Notes: generated by a model from the sequence alone, not told the origin. DNA of 64,000 bases from Liolophura sinensis (GCF_032854445.1 NC_088307.1:5764001-5828000); one strand, 5' to 3'; positions 1 through 11,516 are shown, counted from the stretch's first letter. Program-made: numbers and translations.

Positions 1-289
1 TAATGGGTTGGTCAGTGGAGGTTTTCGTGTTTGTTCTGAACATAACAATATCACTGATAAGAAGCAAAGTACAAATTCAGATAATTATCTGTAAGCAAAG
101 TTATTCATTTTAACATCTGACTGCAGAAGACAGAAAGTAACAACTTCAAGAAAATTTATAATAAGAAGAAAATAAGGTAAGACGAAAAAAGAAACAAACA
201 TGCACTTTTGCAGAGCCAATTTGGGTATTGCGTTGTCGAATCGTGTTTAGTGGGTCAGCACTGCAATGCCCAACAGATGTTTTTTTAAG
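1..289. other. No recognisable feature
   Basis: AT-rich single-copy-looking DNA. I see no long reading frame, repeat or RNA gene here. Confidence 0.5.
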
Positions 290-510
290 TTAGTCCCACC
301 CTCAGAGCTCTGGCTTTTCCTCCCTTTCCCTCTAACACCTGGCTGTCTGCCATAGCCCCCTATCCCAGTCCCTGGCGGAGCTCAGGTTGATTGACAGCTT
401 AACCAGCCACACCTGATTCTCGCGGCACTCGTTCATGGTTAATGAGGTATTCCAGCAGACGGTTTTCTCACCTGCCCTGAATAACGGCAGCAGCTTTTTG
501 TGGCTCACCT
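290..510. promoter_or_regulatory. Possible cis-regulatory block with E-boxes and a TALE site
   Basis: This block is visibly richer in G+C than its surroundings. It holds three CACCTG E-boxes (336-341, 410-415, 469-474) and a perfect TGATTGACAG (388-397). CACCTG is known as a site for bHLH, ZEB and Snail factors, and TGATTGACAG as the composite Pbx-Meis/Prep site. A short minus-strand open frame also crosses the block but has no recognisable domain. That the block is an enhancer or conserved non-coding element is inference. Confidence 0.3.
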
Positions 511-625
511 TATACTGATTTAGTTAGCTAGATTAACGAGAATGACAGTGTTCATTAGAATAGCTGGGACTCTTTCTCACAGATTTCTGACACATCTGCC
601 AAATATTTCTCTCACTCTGCACATA

Positions 626-786
626 CTACCCTAATTCCTCAACCATTTCGCATCAGAAAGATCAACTTTCAGTGTACATTATTCACATTTTTAATTTGAC
701 TTTGGAGACAAAACTACATGGGTTGGGATTGACCAGTTTCAGGGCTTCACAAAAAGTGTCATTTTATCAATCTACACAGAATAATG
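626..786 (+). repeat. Dispersed repeat L, copy 1
   Basis: The copy runs from the TACCCTAATTCCTCAACC end to the ACACAGAATAATG end. It shares ordered blocks (a TCAACTTTCAGTG-type block, GGAGACAAAAC, a TTGACCAGTTTCAGGGCTT-type block) with copies at 994, 10926 and 17444. The family is not named here, and no coding capacity is seen. Confidence 0.75.
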
Positions 787-993
787 TAGATCACAATCTA
801 CTTCAGATGTGTATAATAACCCACTTTGCAAACACACAAAAAGGTTAAAAAAAAAACAGCAGTACTCATACATGCCAGTTTTGTTGTAAAGAGCAAACAC
901 GCATGTTTGTGGCAAACACTGTCATTAACATTATGACTGGGTTGAGATTTGCTCCATAATTATCAGTGTAACCACGTTGATACATGATTAAGC

Positions 994-1153
994 ATACCCT
1001 AGTTCCTCAACCTTTTCGTATCTGAAGGATCAATTTTCAGCGCAATTTATGCACATTTTAAATTTGATTTTAGGGACAAAATGACATGTGTTGGATTGGC
1101 CAGATTCAGGGCTTCACATAAAGTATAATTTTATCAATCTACACAGAATAACG
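994..1153 (+). repeat. Dispersed repeat L, copy 2
   Basis: Same order of blocks as copy 1, and in the same orientation about 370 bp downstream. The two may descend from a local duplication or from independent insertions. Confidence 0.75.
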
Positions 1154-1317
1154 CCTTCAGAATAAACCGGAATAAAAAACTGGTAAACATGCAAAATGGT
1201 TGAATAATTGCGGTTAAAGTGATAAGCTTTTTCTACTCTAGTATCACGGAATAAAATTCAATTACTCTAATTTTTTAGCCGTTTCAACCCATTGTGCGAC
1301 CAGTATTTTGAAACATT

Positions 1318-1895
1318 CTGAGAGAACTATGAGGTGAACAGAAATAATTTGCACAGTTTTATGGAGCTTGTATTTTGAATGACACAAATAAATCAATTTT
1401 AGCATTATTTTCATAATAATTGTATGCATAAATTCCACTGGAAATAGTGCTTTAGAGGCCCCAAAAGGTTGAAGACTTTCTCAGGTAAAAGTGGTAATTC
1501 TTGGACTTTTGATAAAGGAAACTGTACAGTAATTTTGCAAGCATTTCTGTTTGGAGCAATATCAAATATAACACATCAATATTGTTATCATTCTGGCAAA
1601 GGAAACTATTTCTATTAATAAAGAGCAATATCATGTGAGAATATTTGAATTTTGATAAAGAGACATTGTATTTTTACTGAGCAAGCTTCTTGGCTTAGAG
1701 CTATCTATGTACAGATGTACCTTCAAATCTTCAACCTAATCAACGCGTCTAGCACTGCTTTCAGTGGAATTTAGGCATACAATTATCATGAAAATCTTAC
1801 CAAAACTGATTTGTTTGTGTCACTAAAGATGCAAGAATCATATATCTGTGCAAATTATTTCTCCACACGGCACAGTTCTCTCAGACACGCTTCAT
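1318..1895. repeat. Large imperfect inverted repeat
   Basis: The segment at about 1318-1490 is repeated in reverse complement at about 1720-1895. The best match joins 1330-1450 to 1755-1890: both arms carry CAGTGGAATTTA, GCATACAATTAT, TTTGTGTCA, GTGCAAATTATTTCT and AGTTCTCTCAGA when read on the same strand. The loop is about 230 bp. Fragments resembling L (AAAGGTTGAAG) lie in the arms, so this could be two L-related copies inserted head to head or an old foldback element. Confidence 0.75.
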
Positions 1896-2540
1896 TCTAT
1901 TGTTGCAGAGGTGGCTGAAAAGGTTGAAGAATCAAGGTACATGTAACTCGCCAATGTTGCGAAAGGGGACACAGGCACTTCAATTTAATACATCTCTCAT
2001 ATATAAAGCTTAATCGTGATTCACAGAAGAAAATGTTTGAGAATTGGGCTCTGTCCAAAATCTGGGTCTCAACATTTGCTGAATTGCACCAAATTAACAC
2101 ACACTTCAAATTCTGCTCTTTTTCTCTCCTCTCTTCACACAAAAGATGTCGAAATTGCGACATTGCCATTTTGACACAACAGTCTCATGCATCACTTCAG
2201 GAATCCAAAGGAAGAACTTTCTGTATAAAAAAAAACAGGCTAAAGTTTCATGCCTTATGTCTGCATATCTGGCACTATCAGACAACATCTTAAAGGTATT
2301 GACTACATTTCTTGCACTAGCAAAAGTAATACCAATAAGAGCCCTTTACAAGTACATATTAAATACTAAATTCAAACACTTTTAATATAAAGTGTTTTCC
2401 TTCTTATTAAAAAAATGTTTAGATATAATGTAAACTGCACATATCTAAAGATGTACACTTGTAGGTGCAGTCATACCCACTATACAAACTGACCCAGATA
2501 TCATTAAAGGCCCCTGGACTTGGGAGGAAGAGAGGTAGAG
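1896..2540. other. No recognisable feature
   Basis: AT-rich DNA with only short, overlapping chance frames on both strands. No domain or repeat was recognised. Confidence 0.4.
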
Positions 2541-2544
2541 AGAT

Positions 2545-2586
2545 GGGGTGGGGGAGGGGGGGATAAGTGATAAGGGGGGGGGGGGG
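2545..2586 (+). other. G-quadruplex candidate
   Basis: There are four guanine runs of 4, 5, 7 and 13 bases (2545-2548, 2550-2554, 2556-2562, 2574-2586), separated by loops of 1, 1 and 11 bases. This satisfies the usual intramolecular quadruplex pattern. No gene start is evident nearby. Confidence 0.7.
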
Positions 2587-2945
2587 TCTTTACATTTACA
2601 TGTAACCACAGAAGTACTTCTTATACATACATGTATGTAGGAGGCTGGCATGGCATATATAGGGGCTACAGACTAGATTTAGGCGTCTGTCATGCAACTA
2701 TAATGTCCCACCTTATCAACATAAAAGCAAGTTTTCTTCTGTTAGGGTTCACAAGATTCTCATAATAAAAACTGATGAATAGAGGATGCTTCTCTGAATA
2801 TGAACAATTTCATTACATTTTCACATTAATAAGAAAGCGTAAGTCCTGTTTAGAGGCATTTTGCTTTTGCTTATTAAAGCAGTTCACTGTTGCTTTTCTA
2901 AAACAAGATTAATTTAATTCACGATCGCTTTTAAAGATAAGTTTA
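2587..2945. other. No recognisable feature
   Basis: AT-rich spacer between the G-rich tract and the minisatellite. Confidence 0.4.
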
Positions 2946-3405
2946 CAGGTTTCTGAGGTAGAACACAGTTTTCTGAGGAGGGGCACAGTTTTCTGAGAAG
3001 GAACACAGATTTCTGAGGAGGGGCACAGATTTCTGAGAAGGAACACAGTTTTCTGAGGAGGGGCAAAGTTTTCTGAGAAGGAACACAGATTTCTGAGAAG
3101 GAACACAGTTTTCTGAGAAGGAACACAGATTTCTGAGAAGGAACACAGATTTCTCAGGAGGGGCACAGGTTTCTGAGGAGGGGCACAGTTTTCTGAGAAG
3201 GAACACAGATTTCTCAGGAGGGGCACAGTTTTCTGAGAAGGAACACAGATTTCTGAGGAGGGGCACAGGTTTCTGAGGAGGGGCACAGATTTCTGAGGAG
3301 GGGCACTGGTTTCTGAGAAGTAGCATACGTCTCTGAGGAGGGGCACAGATTTCTGAGGAGGGCATATGTTTTCGAGGTGGAGAACAGCTTTCTGGGGAGG
3401 GGCAC
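2946..3405 (+). repeat. Minisatellite, 20-bp unit, about 23 copies
   Basis: Units are of two main kinds, ending GAGGAGGGGCACAG or GAGAAGGAACACAG, each preceded by TTTCT. Because 20 bp is not a multiple of three, the minus strand reads as a 20-residue peptide period (three units) in several frames. The three overlapping minus-strand frames of 145, 154 and 63 codons are therefore by-products, not genes. Confidence 0.95.
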
Positions 3406-3888
3406 AATCTTTTTTATCTTGTTACTTGCTTACATTCATGAATTTTCATCCAAATGGTAAAAAAAAAAAAAAAAAAATTCTGAAAACTATTGTTCAAGGT
3501 ATCTTGTCAAGCTCTTTGTAGCATCTTGCAATATTTGTTATGTAGAAAAGCAATATAGTCCGTGATTCCTCAGCCACTACATTCACCTTTGACATCGTAA
3601 TCTAATATGTAAAACATGGCAGGTACCTGGTACCAAGCTGGCTTATATACTTTCCACGTTGACAACCCTCCAGAAAAATAAGATTTAATTGATTGAAAAA
3701 GTACATGTGTTTCCTGTCCACCTATGAACGTCGTAATCACATGACGAGACATTATCATCAGTTTGACAGGTATTACCATAGCTCTTCTGGTTTATCTAAG
3801 ACTACACTCATACAGGTATTATTAAAGGAGAAGTAATCTATACCGTAGGTCTGTTAATAGAGGCCCCCAAGCCGGTTGACCCACTTTA
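3406..3888. other. No recognisable feature except a poly-A run
   Basis: A run of about 18 adenines lies near 3460. Otherwise this is AT-rich DNA with no supported gene. Confidence 0.4.
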
Positions 3889-3931
3889 CCCCGGGCCCTT
3901 AGAGAGTGTCACTTTGTAGTGGGGCCCGGGG
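3889..3931. other. GC-rich perfect hairpin
   Basis: CCCCGGGCCC (3889-3898) and GGGCCCGGGG (3922-3931) are perfect reverse complements with a 23-base loop. The flanks (TAATAGAGGCCC near 3855 and GGCCCTCAATGTCTCTATAA near 3980) are also weakly inverted, so this may be the core of an old foldback element. Confidence 0.7.
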
Positions 3932-4089
3932 ACACATCGACATGACCAGGTGAGAGCACCATGAGGGTGGGGCAATAAAACATGTGGCCCTCAATGTCTC
4001 TATAAGCAGAAGTAATTGCTCCACTCAGGTGGGCTAATAACCTTGTACACACAGTGCCTCACTCTACCATACATCCTCTAAACTTTGGC

Positions 4090-5045
4090 ACACCTGCAAA
4101 CACCTGTTGATGGTTAGTAACTTGAAGATCTTGCTTACAATCTGACCCACTGGTTGATAACTTAGAGATCTTGCTTACGACTTGGGTATCTTTCTAGTAA
4201 CTTGGAGATTTTGCTTTAATACAACTTGGCTTGGGCTGGTTAACAACTTGCTTACAATTTGGCTAACTTGCTAACAACTTGCAGATCTTGCTTACAATTT
4301 GGCTAACTTGTTAACAACTAGCAGATCTTGCTTACAATTTGGCTAACTTGTTAGCAACTTGCAGATCTTGCTTACAATTTGGCTAATTTGTTAACAGCTT
4401 GCAGATCTTGCTTACAATTTGGCTAACTGGTTAACAACTTGCAGATCTTGCTTACAATTTGGCTAACTTGTTAACAACTTGCAGATCTTGCTTACAATTT
4501 GGCTAACTGGTTAACAACTTGCAGATCTTGCTTGCAATTTGGCTAACTGGTTAACAACTTGCAGATCTTGCTTACAGCTAAGCTAACTGATTGATGACTT
4601 GCAGATCTTGCCTACAACTGGTTTATAACTAGGTTAATTTGTTCATGACTTCTGCAGCAACCTTGTTTACAGATTGTGTAACTACTTTTCTTATGGCTTG
4701 AATAGCTACATGTACTTTATTTATGGCTAGGCCACTTTGTTTATGGCCAGGCTACTTTGTTAATCACTTGAATGGCTACTTTAATTGCTAATGGCTTTTA
4801 TGGCTACTTTATTTATGGCCTGTGTGACTCATTTGTTTATGGCTAGATGACTTTATTTATGGCCAGGCTACTTTGTTATGACTACCGTATTTATGATTTG
4901 GTTACTCTGTATAAGGCTTAGCCGCTTATTTTATGAATTGGTTATTTTGTTTATGACTTGCCTACTTTGTTTATGGCTAGCCTACTTTATTTATGGCTAG
5001 CCTACTTTGTTTATGGCTAGCCTACATCGTTTATGGCACATTGGG
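4090..5045 (+). repeat. Minisatellite, 40-bp core with degenerate 20-bp flank
   Basis: The core (about 4241-4600) is roughly nine copies of a 40-bp unit containing GCAGATCTTGCTTACAATTT and GGCTAACTTGTTAACAACTT. These halves look like diverged 20-bp sub-units. Degenerate copies extend left to about 4090. To the right, a related 20-bp motif (TTTATGGCTAGCCTACTTTG) repeats irregularly to about 5045. Confidence 0.9.
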
Positions 5046-6230
5046 TAAAGGAGACATGATTAATAATATACCCTGTTCAGCTGCTGAACATCTTTGAAGA
5101 AGTTATGGTTATTTAGTAAGATACCATCAAAAATATCAATGTACATTTTGGAAATACTTCTATTTGGTACATAGTGCACCTTATAAAAATAACAGCAGTC
5201 AGTGCTATCAGACAGGGCTGATGACCAAAATACACAGAATCATACTATATAAAACTTCTAGATGATGAAGCAGGTCTTCAATATAGCGCTGACATGAAAA
5301 ACCACTGTGTCACAAACATATTACACAGATGGTGTATGCCTTGTTAACTCCAGTCAAGTGATGTTAAGCGAGTGAAGAGCACTAGGTGAACACCATACTT
5401 GATGCGCTATGTTTTACTACGCACACAAAAAAAAAAACTTAAGAAAGAGCTGTTCAGCTGAAACTTTATATCACTGAACTAAGCAAGCCATCGTTTACTT
5501 TACGAGCAAGTGGACAAAAGACAGCAGACAACTTGATATAACTGTAGTACAGAATAAAGGCATCAGATTGTTGACTGTTGCGCTGTAAATGAGGGCTGTT
5601 ACTTTGTGAGCGCGACACTGCTTTGCTTGCGGCTGTTATCACCGAGTATTAGGTTTGCAGAACATAGCATAGCCCTGTATTGATCAATGAATGAAAGATT
5701 ACGGTTAAACACCACATCGTCAATATGTCAGCCATATCGTGGTGATACTGACCAATGAAAATCAAGAATAACTCTAAGGTTTAATAAAATGTAATTATTT
5801 ATTGGTTTAAACGTGCTTATTTTTTCTGCACATGTACAATGCCAGCTGTTTTTAATACAGGATTCTACCTTGTATGGTAAAGGAAAAAAATCAACAAACT
5901 TCCTTAGTCTCAAATGAAGCAGCTTCGCAAATTTGCTGGTACTGTCAAAAAACTTTTGGCTTTACACACAGACAGACGGATGGACGGACGGATGAACAAC
6001 GCCATACAACAACACAATCTTCACTGATGGACATATAAAACTGTATTTTTAAAATATTTTAAAAAATTAAATAAAAATAAAATAAAAATAAATAAAATAT
6101 ATAAAAAAAAGTGTGTGTTTAGATAAATGTATATAACACATGTATGGAATCAATGTTTGGGGTAGTAGACAGCGGATATGCTGTTTACACATGTATATAC
6201 ATGTACACACACAAGGTTTGTATAGCTGGA
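5046..6230. other. No recognisable gene; small GACG/GACA microsatellite
   Basis: A short tract of GACAGACGGATGGACGGACG lies near 5970-5990. The rest is AT-rich DNA with no supported coding sequence. Confidence 0.4.
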
Positions 6231-6373
6231 TGGTGGGAAGGTCTGCCAGCAACCTGCAGGTGGTCACAGGTTTCCCACAGGCTCTGACCGGTTTCCTCCC
6301 ACCATAATGCTGGCCACCATCTTATAAGTAAAATATTCTTGTTTACAGCATAAAACACCAATCAAATAAATAA
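6231..6373 (+). mobile_element. SINE family S, 5'-truncated copy
   Basis: The copy carries the body of family S (GGTCTGCCAGCAACCTGC, TTTCCTCCCACCATAATG, a CAGCATAAAACACCAATC tail block) and ends in an AAATAAATAAAT tail. The tRNA-derived head is absent. Such elements are known to move by LINE-encoded reverse transcriptase; no LINE is visible in the window. Confidence 0.9.
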
Positions 6374-6909
6374 ATTTAGCTGGATTTTTAGGAAGTCTAA
6401 TGTACTACTCTCCAATAGCTGGCACAGACTCACTGTTTGGGCTATATAAACATGGGTGGAGTCACTAAAACACACAGCTTTAGAGCCTACTGAAAGCAGT
6501 GATGTATTCACACTAAAGACAGGTAAATCTGGCAAATATCTGCCCCTCGGAAAATTGATCAGGTTACAATTTGACACAACAGTCAGGTGATGAATGATCA
6601 ACTTTGATGTCTCAGCGAGTGATGGAGGGTCCTCATGCACAGAAGGCCTCTGTCACAAGCTATCCTGCAGAACAGAAAACTCTTTCACAATGATGGTGGA
6701 ATAAAAAGTGAAATGAATGCATGTTTTCCTTTTGTACCTGCATGTTCAATACCTGGCTGAGTAAAAAGCTCTTTGATTGAAGTTACCTGACAGTGAAGTC
6801 TGTAGGTTTATATAAAGGAGCAATATTTCATTAATAAGCTCAAATCTTAAGTTATTATCTCGGTGAAAGCATGGGGATTGAATCACTCAGAGCTTCTTGA
6901 GTGCTTTGG
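6374..6909. other. No recognisable feature
   Basis: A 92-codon minus-strand frame is present, but its composition is not convincing and no domain is seen. Confidence 0.4.
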
Positions 6910-7249
6910 GTTTTAACACCATACTTGACAATTTTTCAGTCATGTGACAATGAAGGGGTCTTTAGAGAGCATGTGATGTGCCTCCTTGCGGCAGGACGGA
7001 TTTCCCCCGCTCTTTAATCCAGTGCTGCTTCACTGAGGCGACTTACTGAAGGCAAGCAAGCCTCCCCGCCCGAGCCATTATAATGATATGGGTCAACCAG
7101 TCGTTGCGCTATCCCCTTCATGCTGAACGCCAAGCGAGGAAGCTACAACTTCCTCTTTTAAAATCTTAGGTGTGACCCGACTCAGGATTGACCCTGAATC
7201 TAACGCTTCCAAAGCAGACACTCTACCAACTGTGCTATCAGGGCCGATG
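6910..7249 (-). mobile_element. tRNA-headed dispersed repeat P, copy 1
   Basis: On the minus strand the element starts with a tRNA-like head: GATAGCACAGTTGGTAGAGT (A-box region) is followed about 30 bases later by GGTCAATCC (B-box-like). Its far end on the plus strand is AACACCATACTTGACAATTT followed by TTCAGTCATGTGAC. The same end, and an internal CACTGAGGCGACTTAC to CAACCAGTCGTTG section, are matched at 52697-52914. This layout is that of a SINE. The tRNA part is not a functional tRNA gene because its arms do not pair well. Confidence 0.65.
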
Positions 7250-7254
7250 TATAT

Positions 7255-7280
7255 ATAAATATATATATATATATATATAA
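7255..7280. repeat. TA microsatellite
   Basis: Short run of alternating T and A directly after repeat P. Confidence 0.9.
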
Positions 7281-8072
7281 TAATAATGTATGGTGCCTGA
7301 TCATAAGTGTTGTATTGATCTTGAAAGAAGAGTTGAGGTATGTTTGCACAACAGCCAGACTGGATGAAATTTTACAGATATTTCAGAAATCCTTTCAGAA
7401 CAGATATTTCAGAAATCCTACTTACGTTTCAAGAATCTTACTGATAATGACGTTTCAGAATTGGTACTATACTTTCCGAAATGCTACTCTTTGCCGTTGA
7501 GCTGAACTTTAAGGTCAAACATATTACATAGATATAATTATACAAGCCCACCTGGTGACTGCACAGGTATAATGGATAAGTGCATATAGGGTACTACTAT
7601 ACGCCCACAGGGAATCCATTTACGCGCCCACAAACATGTATGCTTATATTATCTATAGAAATCTGAAATGTTTAGTTCTAAAGAAAAGAAAATTGAAGAT
7701 GGGAATAAAGAGGTATTACTGGAGTATGCAAGCATTCAAACACTTCAGGTGCATGCGTACTCGCGCTCATATGAAAGGGTTCTGGTACAACACACTTGAC
7801 ATGCCTGTTAAGGTCACTCTGTAAAGAGAGATGGAAAATAAGCGAGATTCTGTTCTCAAAGGGATTCCAAGTACTTGTACACCATCAAATCGCTGGTTTT
7901 TCAGATTTTTCAGTTATTCTCTCAGCCAAAGTATCTAAGAGGTTTTCAAGCTATTGCTCAAATCAAGACAATATAATAGGTTAATGAATGACAGCCAGTC
8001 ATGGTAATCTTCCACAAAGTTTAGCGTGGAAGACTACATTCTTCACTATGATTTAAATAGCACATTATATTT
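7281..8072. other. No recognisable gene; one small direct repeat
   Basis: CAGATATTTCAGAAATCCT occurs twice 26 bp apart near 7373 and 7399. Short open frames in this stretch have no supporting features. Confidence 0.4.
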
Positions 8073-8928
8073 CTTGAAAGTATAATAAATTATGATGTAG
8101 CATGCTGTATTCTAGAATGTGAAATAAATTATAATGTAATACTACAATAAATTATAATGCATACTACATTCTTGGAAAGTGCAATAAATTATGATGTAGC
8201 ATACGACATTCTTGGAAAGTGCAATAAATTATGATGTAGCATACGACATTCTTGGAAAGTGCAATAAATTATGATGTAGCACACTACATTCTTGGAAAGT
8301 GCAATAAATTATGATGTAGCACACTACGTTCTTGGAAAGTGCAATAAATTATGATGTAGCACATGACATTCTTGGAAAGCGCAATAAATTATGATGTAGC
8401 ACACTACATTCTTGGAAAGTGCAATAAATTATGATGTAGCACACAACATTCTTGGAAAGTGCAATAAATTATGATGTAGCATACGACATTCTTGGAAAGT
8501 GCAATAAATTATGATGTAGCACATGACATTCTTGGAAAGTGCAATAAATTATGATGTAGCACATGACATTTTTGGAAAGTGCAATAAATTATGATGTAGC
8601 ACACGACATTCTTGGAAAGTGCAATAAATTATGATGTAGCACACTACATTCTTGGAAAGTGCAATACATTATGATGTAGCATACAACATTCTTGCAAAAT
8701 GCAATAAATAATGATGTAGCATACGACATTCTTGGAAAGTGCAATAAATTATGATGTAGCACACTACATTCTTGGAAAATGCAATAAATTATGATGTAGC
8801 ATACAACATTCTTGCAAAATGCAATAAATTATGATGTAGCATACGACATTCTTGGAAAGTACAATAAATTATGATGTAGCATACGACATTCTTGGAAAGT
8901 GCAATAAATTATGATGCAGCACACTTCA
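8073..8928 (+). repeat. Minisatellite, 40-bp unit, about 21 copies
   Basis: The unit contains GCAATAAATTATGATGTAGC and a variable ACACTACATTCTTGGAAAGT half. The central copies are highly uniform and the left-hand copies (8073-8160) are degenerate. Alternating variants (ATACGACATT, ACACTACATT, ACATGACATT, ATACAACATT) suggest some multi-unit amplification. No reading frame runs through it. Confidence 0.95.
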
Positions 8929-10355
8929 TATAAGGAGCAATGATAAAATTATGATCATGATGTGCGTGTAGTGCACTACTTTCTTGAATATTCAATAAAA
9001 TATGTGCTTCTCATGTAAATATACTTTTCCAGGTACATGTACGCTTACAAATATCTGACAAAGTGACGATGGAATATAAAGCAGGAGCTGGATTTGAACC
9101 TGTGACCTCATTGGTCTAGGGCTAGCGGGCCATTAGTTTAAATGTTACATGACCAAATTACGCTAAAATTGCCATGAATGGCTCATTCTTCACACATGCA
9201 CTCTATTCACTTAAAAAAATCAAACTTGTTAAAACATGAGTTCACAAATGCCATAAATACCGAAATTCACTTAAAGTTTAGCATCTTTCAATTTGTTAAG
9301 AGAAAAACTTAAGTGATGGCATCAAAAGTATAATATAAGGTCTTTACATGCTCCTGAAGGTGCATTTTCACATACCAATCTACTGGTGGAAATACATGTA
9401 ATGTAATCAGAATAAAACTCTCCTCAGATAGGTGAGTACATGAAGGGCTACTTATTCACCTACATGTTTATGTTGATTGATTTACATTCAAATCACAACT
9501 ACATGCATTCCTTTTTCCCTCAAAAAAAAAAAAGCTGTAAATTTTCTCACAAAAAAAGTATCAAAAACCTTATCAGCGCCACTATACTCTTCAGACGTTA
9601 ATTTCAGCATTTCTACTGATGCATGCTACAATAAAACAACGAAGCACTGATCTGATATTGTAAATGATCTCAGACAAAAGATGAAAATATCTCCCCCGGA
9701 AAATCTGGATAACACCATATAACTGACAGTTGAGGTCGCTTGAAACAATACATGTGAAATCTGCAATGTCACTTTCCTACCTTTGTTTTGCATGACTGTG
9801 GTCAGTTAAAGAAATATAATCTCTAAAAAAATTATATATAGGTAACGAACTCGTCCTCAAAATATAACTCATGTGTCAAAAAATGTGGTTTTAATTATTC
9901 TGTAAAACAAAAGGTGTTTCATCCCTGCTCATGCTGCTAACACTTTAGCCGAGACACACGCACTGACAAAGGAAAGGGTAGCTACAAAAAGCGTACGAAA
10001 CTTGCTGGGCGTTTCAAAGGAAATGGAGAGAGATTTACGCAGCACCTCTCCTGACATTGCTTGTGTTTCTTAAGGAAATATCGGCTAGGTTTTAACTCCA
10101 CCTGCGTTTCAGATGTCAAGTGACGTCCTCAAGAGACTCCTACAAGTTTTGTGCATGCTGATATTCCACTTACATATTTACACTCTCTCTTCCCCTAAGG
10201 TACAGAGCTGTTTAATAAACACAAAATATATTATTTCCACAAATACCACAAACCGCATTATTTCCATCCATTTTTAACACTTCCACTGACCTAAAAGGCA
10301 GTGTTAAGGAGCTCTACACCTTATTTATAAATTTTTTAAAATGTGTTTCTTGACT
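8929..10355. other. No gene; one tRNA-like SINE scrap on the minus strand
   Basis: At about 9080-9120 the minus strand reads ATGAGGTCACAGGTTCAAAT followed by CCAGCTCCTGC. This is the B-box region of the SINE type seen at 11138. The rest is AT-rich, with no supported feature. Confidence 0.45.
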
Positions 10356-10493
10356 ACGTGGGAAGGTCTGCTAGCAACCTGTGGATGGTTGAGAGTTTCC
10401 TCCCACCATAATGCTGGCCGCCGTCATATACTGTAAGTGAAATATTCTTGAGTACAGCGTAAAACACCAATCAAATAAATAAATAAAATGTGC
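10356..10493 (+). mobile_element. SINE family S, 5'-truncated and internally deleted
   Basis: Starts at TACGTGGGAAGGTCTG and ends in an AAATAAATAAATAAA tail. The GC-rich centre (usually GGGCTCTGCCCGG) is missing. Confidence 0.9.
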
Positions 10494-10925
10494 TTTTGGT
10501 TTGTAATCTCTCTACCATAGATTTGCAAAAAGCACTATTACTACATTAATGTGGAATATATTTTTCAAATTACCAAATCTCAAATCATGGTATGCTGAAA
10601 GTACTTCTGAAAATAATACAAAGTTTTTTCTTTTTTTTTAAACTAATTCTCAAATACTGCTGTAAGCCAACTCTTATCATTTTAACTATATTTTCATATA
10701 AATAATATTTTTCCAACGTAACTTTAATAATCAAGGTGTCATACCAAGGTGTAGTCTAGGTGGCCATCTAATCTGTCATTTCTGTACATATACAAATTAT
10801 AACCCCCTATCTAAAATGACTCATTTGTTGACTTGGGGCTTAACATGGCCTTTCAACATTATTTCAGCCTTTTCTTCAGCCTTTTCGCATGTATAGGTGT
10901 TTATTCAAGCATATTCTGAAGGTAT

Positions 10926-11100
10926 CATTATTCTGTGAAGACTAAGACTAAAAATTATACTCTTTGTAAAGTCTTGATACTGGCCAATTCAACCAGTGTA
11001 GTTTTGTCTCAAAAATCCACTTACATGTATAAATGTGCATACAGGTAAATTTCACTGAAAGTTGCTCTTTTATACGCTAAAAGGTTGAGGAAGTAGGGTA
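10926..11100 (-). repeat. Dispersed repeat L, copy 3
   Basis: Reverse orientation relative to copies 1 and 2. It ends with GGTTGAGGAAGTAGGGTA and contains AGTTTTGTCTC and TTGGCC-like blocks in the expected order. Confidence 0.7.
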
Positions 11101-11137
11101 CATGTCTGTACATTCAACTAATCCTTTGTTCTTGTCT

Positions 11138-11516
11138 CAGATAATCAGCACAAGATCAATGAGGTCTACGGTTCAAATCCAGCTCCTGCTGGTTAAGTTG
11201 CAGTTTTAAATCAGGATGTTTCTCAGATACCTACCAAAGGACAGTGGTTTACTCCATGTACTCTGGCTTCATCCAGCCATGTCTGTATACCAGGCCACTG
11301 TTTTACTTTATTTATTTATTTATTTATTTGATTGGTGTTTTATGCCGTACCCTAGAATATTACGCTTATACGACGGCGGCCAGCATTATGGTAGGAGGAA
11401 ATCGGGTAGGGCCAGGTGGACACCCATGACCATCAGCAGGTTACTGACAGACCCACTGTTTTACAGGTGAAAAATTATCGAGTACCAGTAGAGCATTAAT
11501 AAACACTAATCAAATA
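11138..11516 (+). mobile_element. Older tRNA-headed SINE interrupted by a family S insertion
   Basis: The left part (about 11138-11306) has ATCAATGAGGTCTACGGTTC then AAATCCAGCTCCTGCTGG, a B-box-like tRNA segment. It continues through GTTTCTCAGATACC and GGTTTACTCCATGTACTC. The right part (11465-11516) resembles an eroded S tail (GAGTACCAGTAGAGC, AACACTAATCAAATAAAT). A minus-strand S copy sits between them, so the older element was split. Confidence 0.6.
11295..11464 (-). mobile_element. SINE family S with a perfect 12-bp target-site duplication
   Basis: The element body is 11307-11452. CCACTGTTTTAC occurs at 11295-11306 and again at 11453-11464. The copy starts (minus strand) at the GGTCTG position, so it lacks the tRNA head. 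A perfect duplication implies a fairly recent insertion by target-primed reverse transcription. Confidence 0.95.

Noticed and set aside
2909-3407. Minus-strand repeat proteins of 145 and 154 codons
   Set aside because: Two overlapping frames of the 20-bp array both stay open, as expected from stop-free repeats.
7176-7249. tRNA gene on the minus strand
   Set aside because: Head of repeat P: the B-box is degenerate (GGTCAATCC) and the stems are poor.
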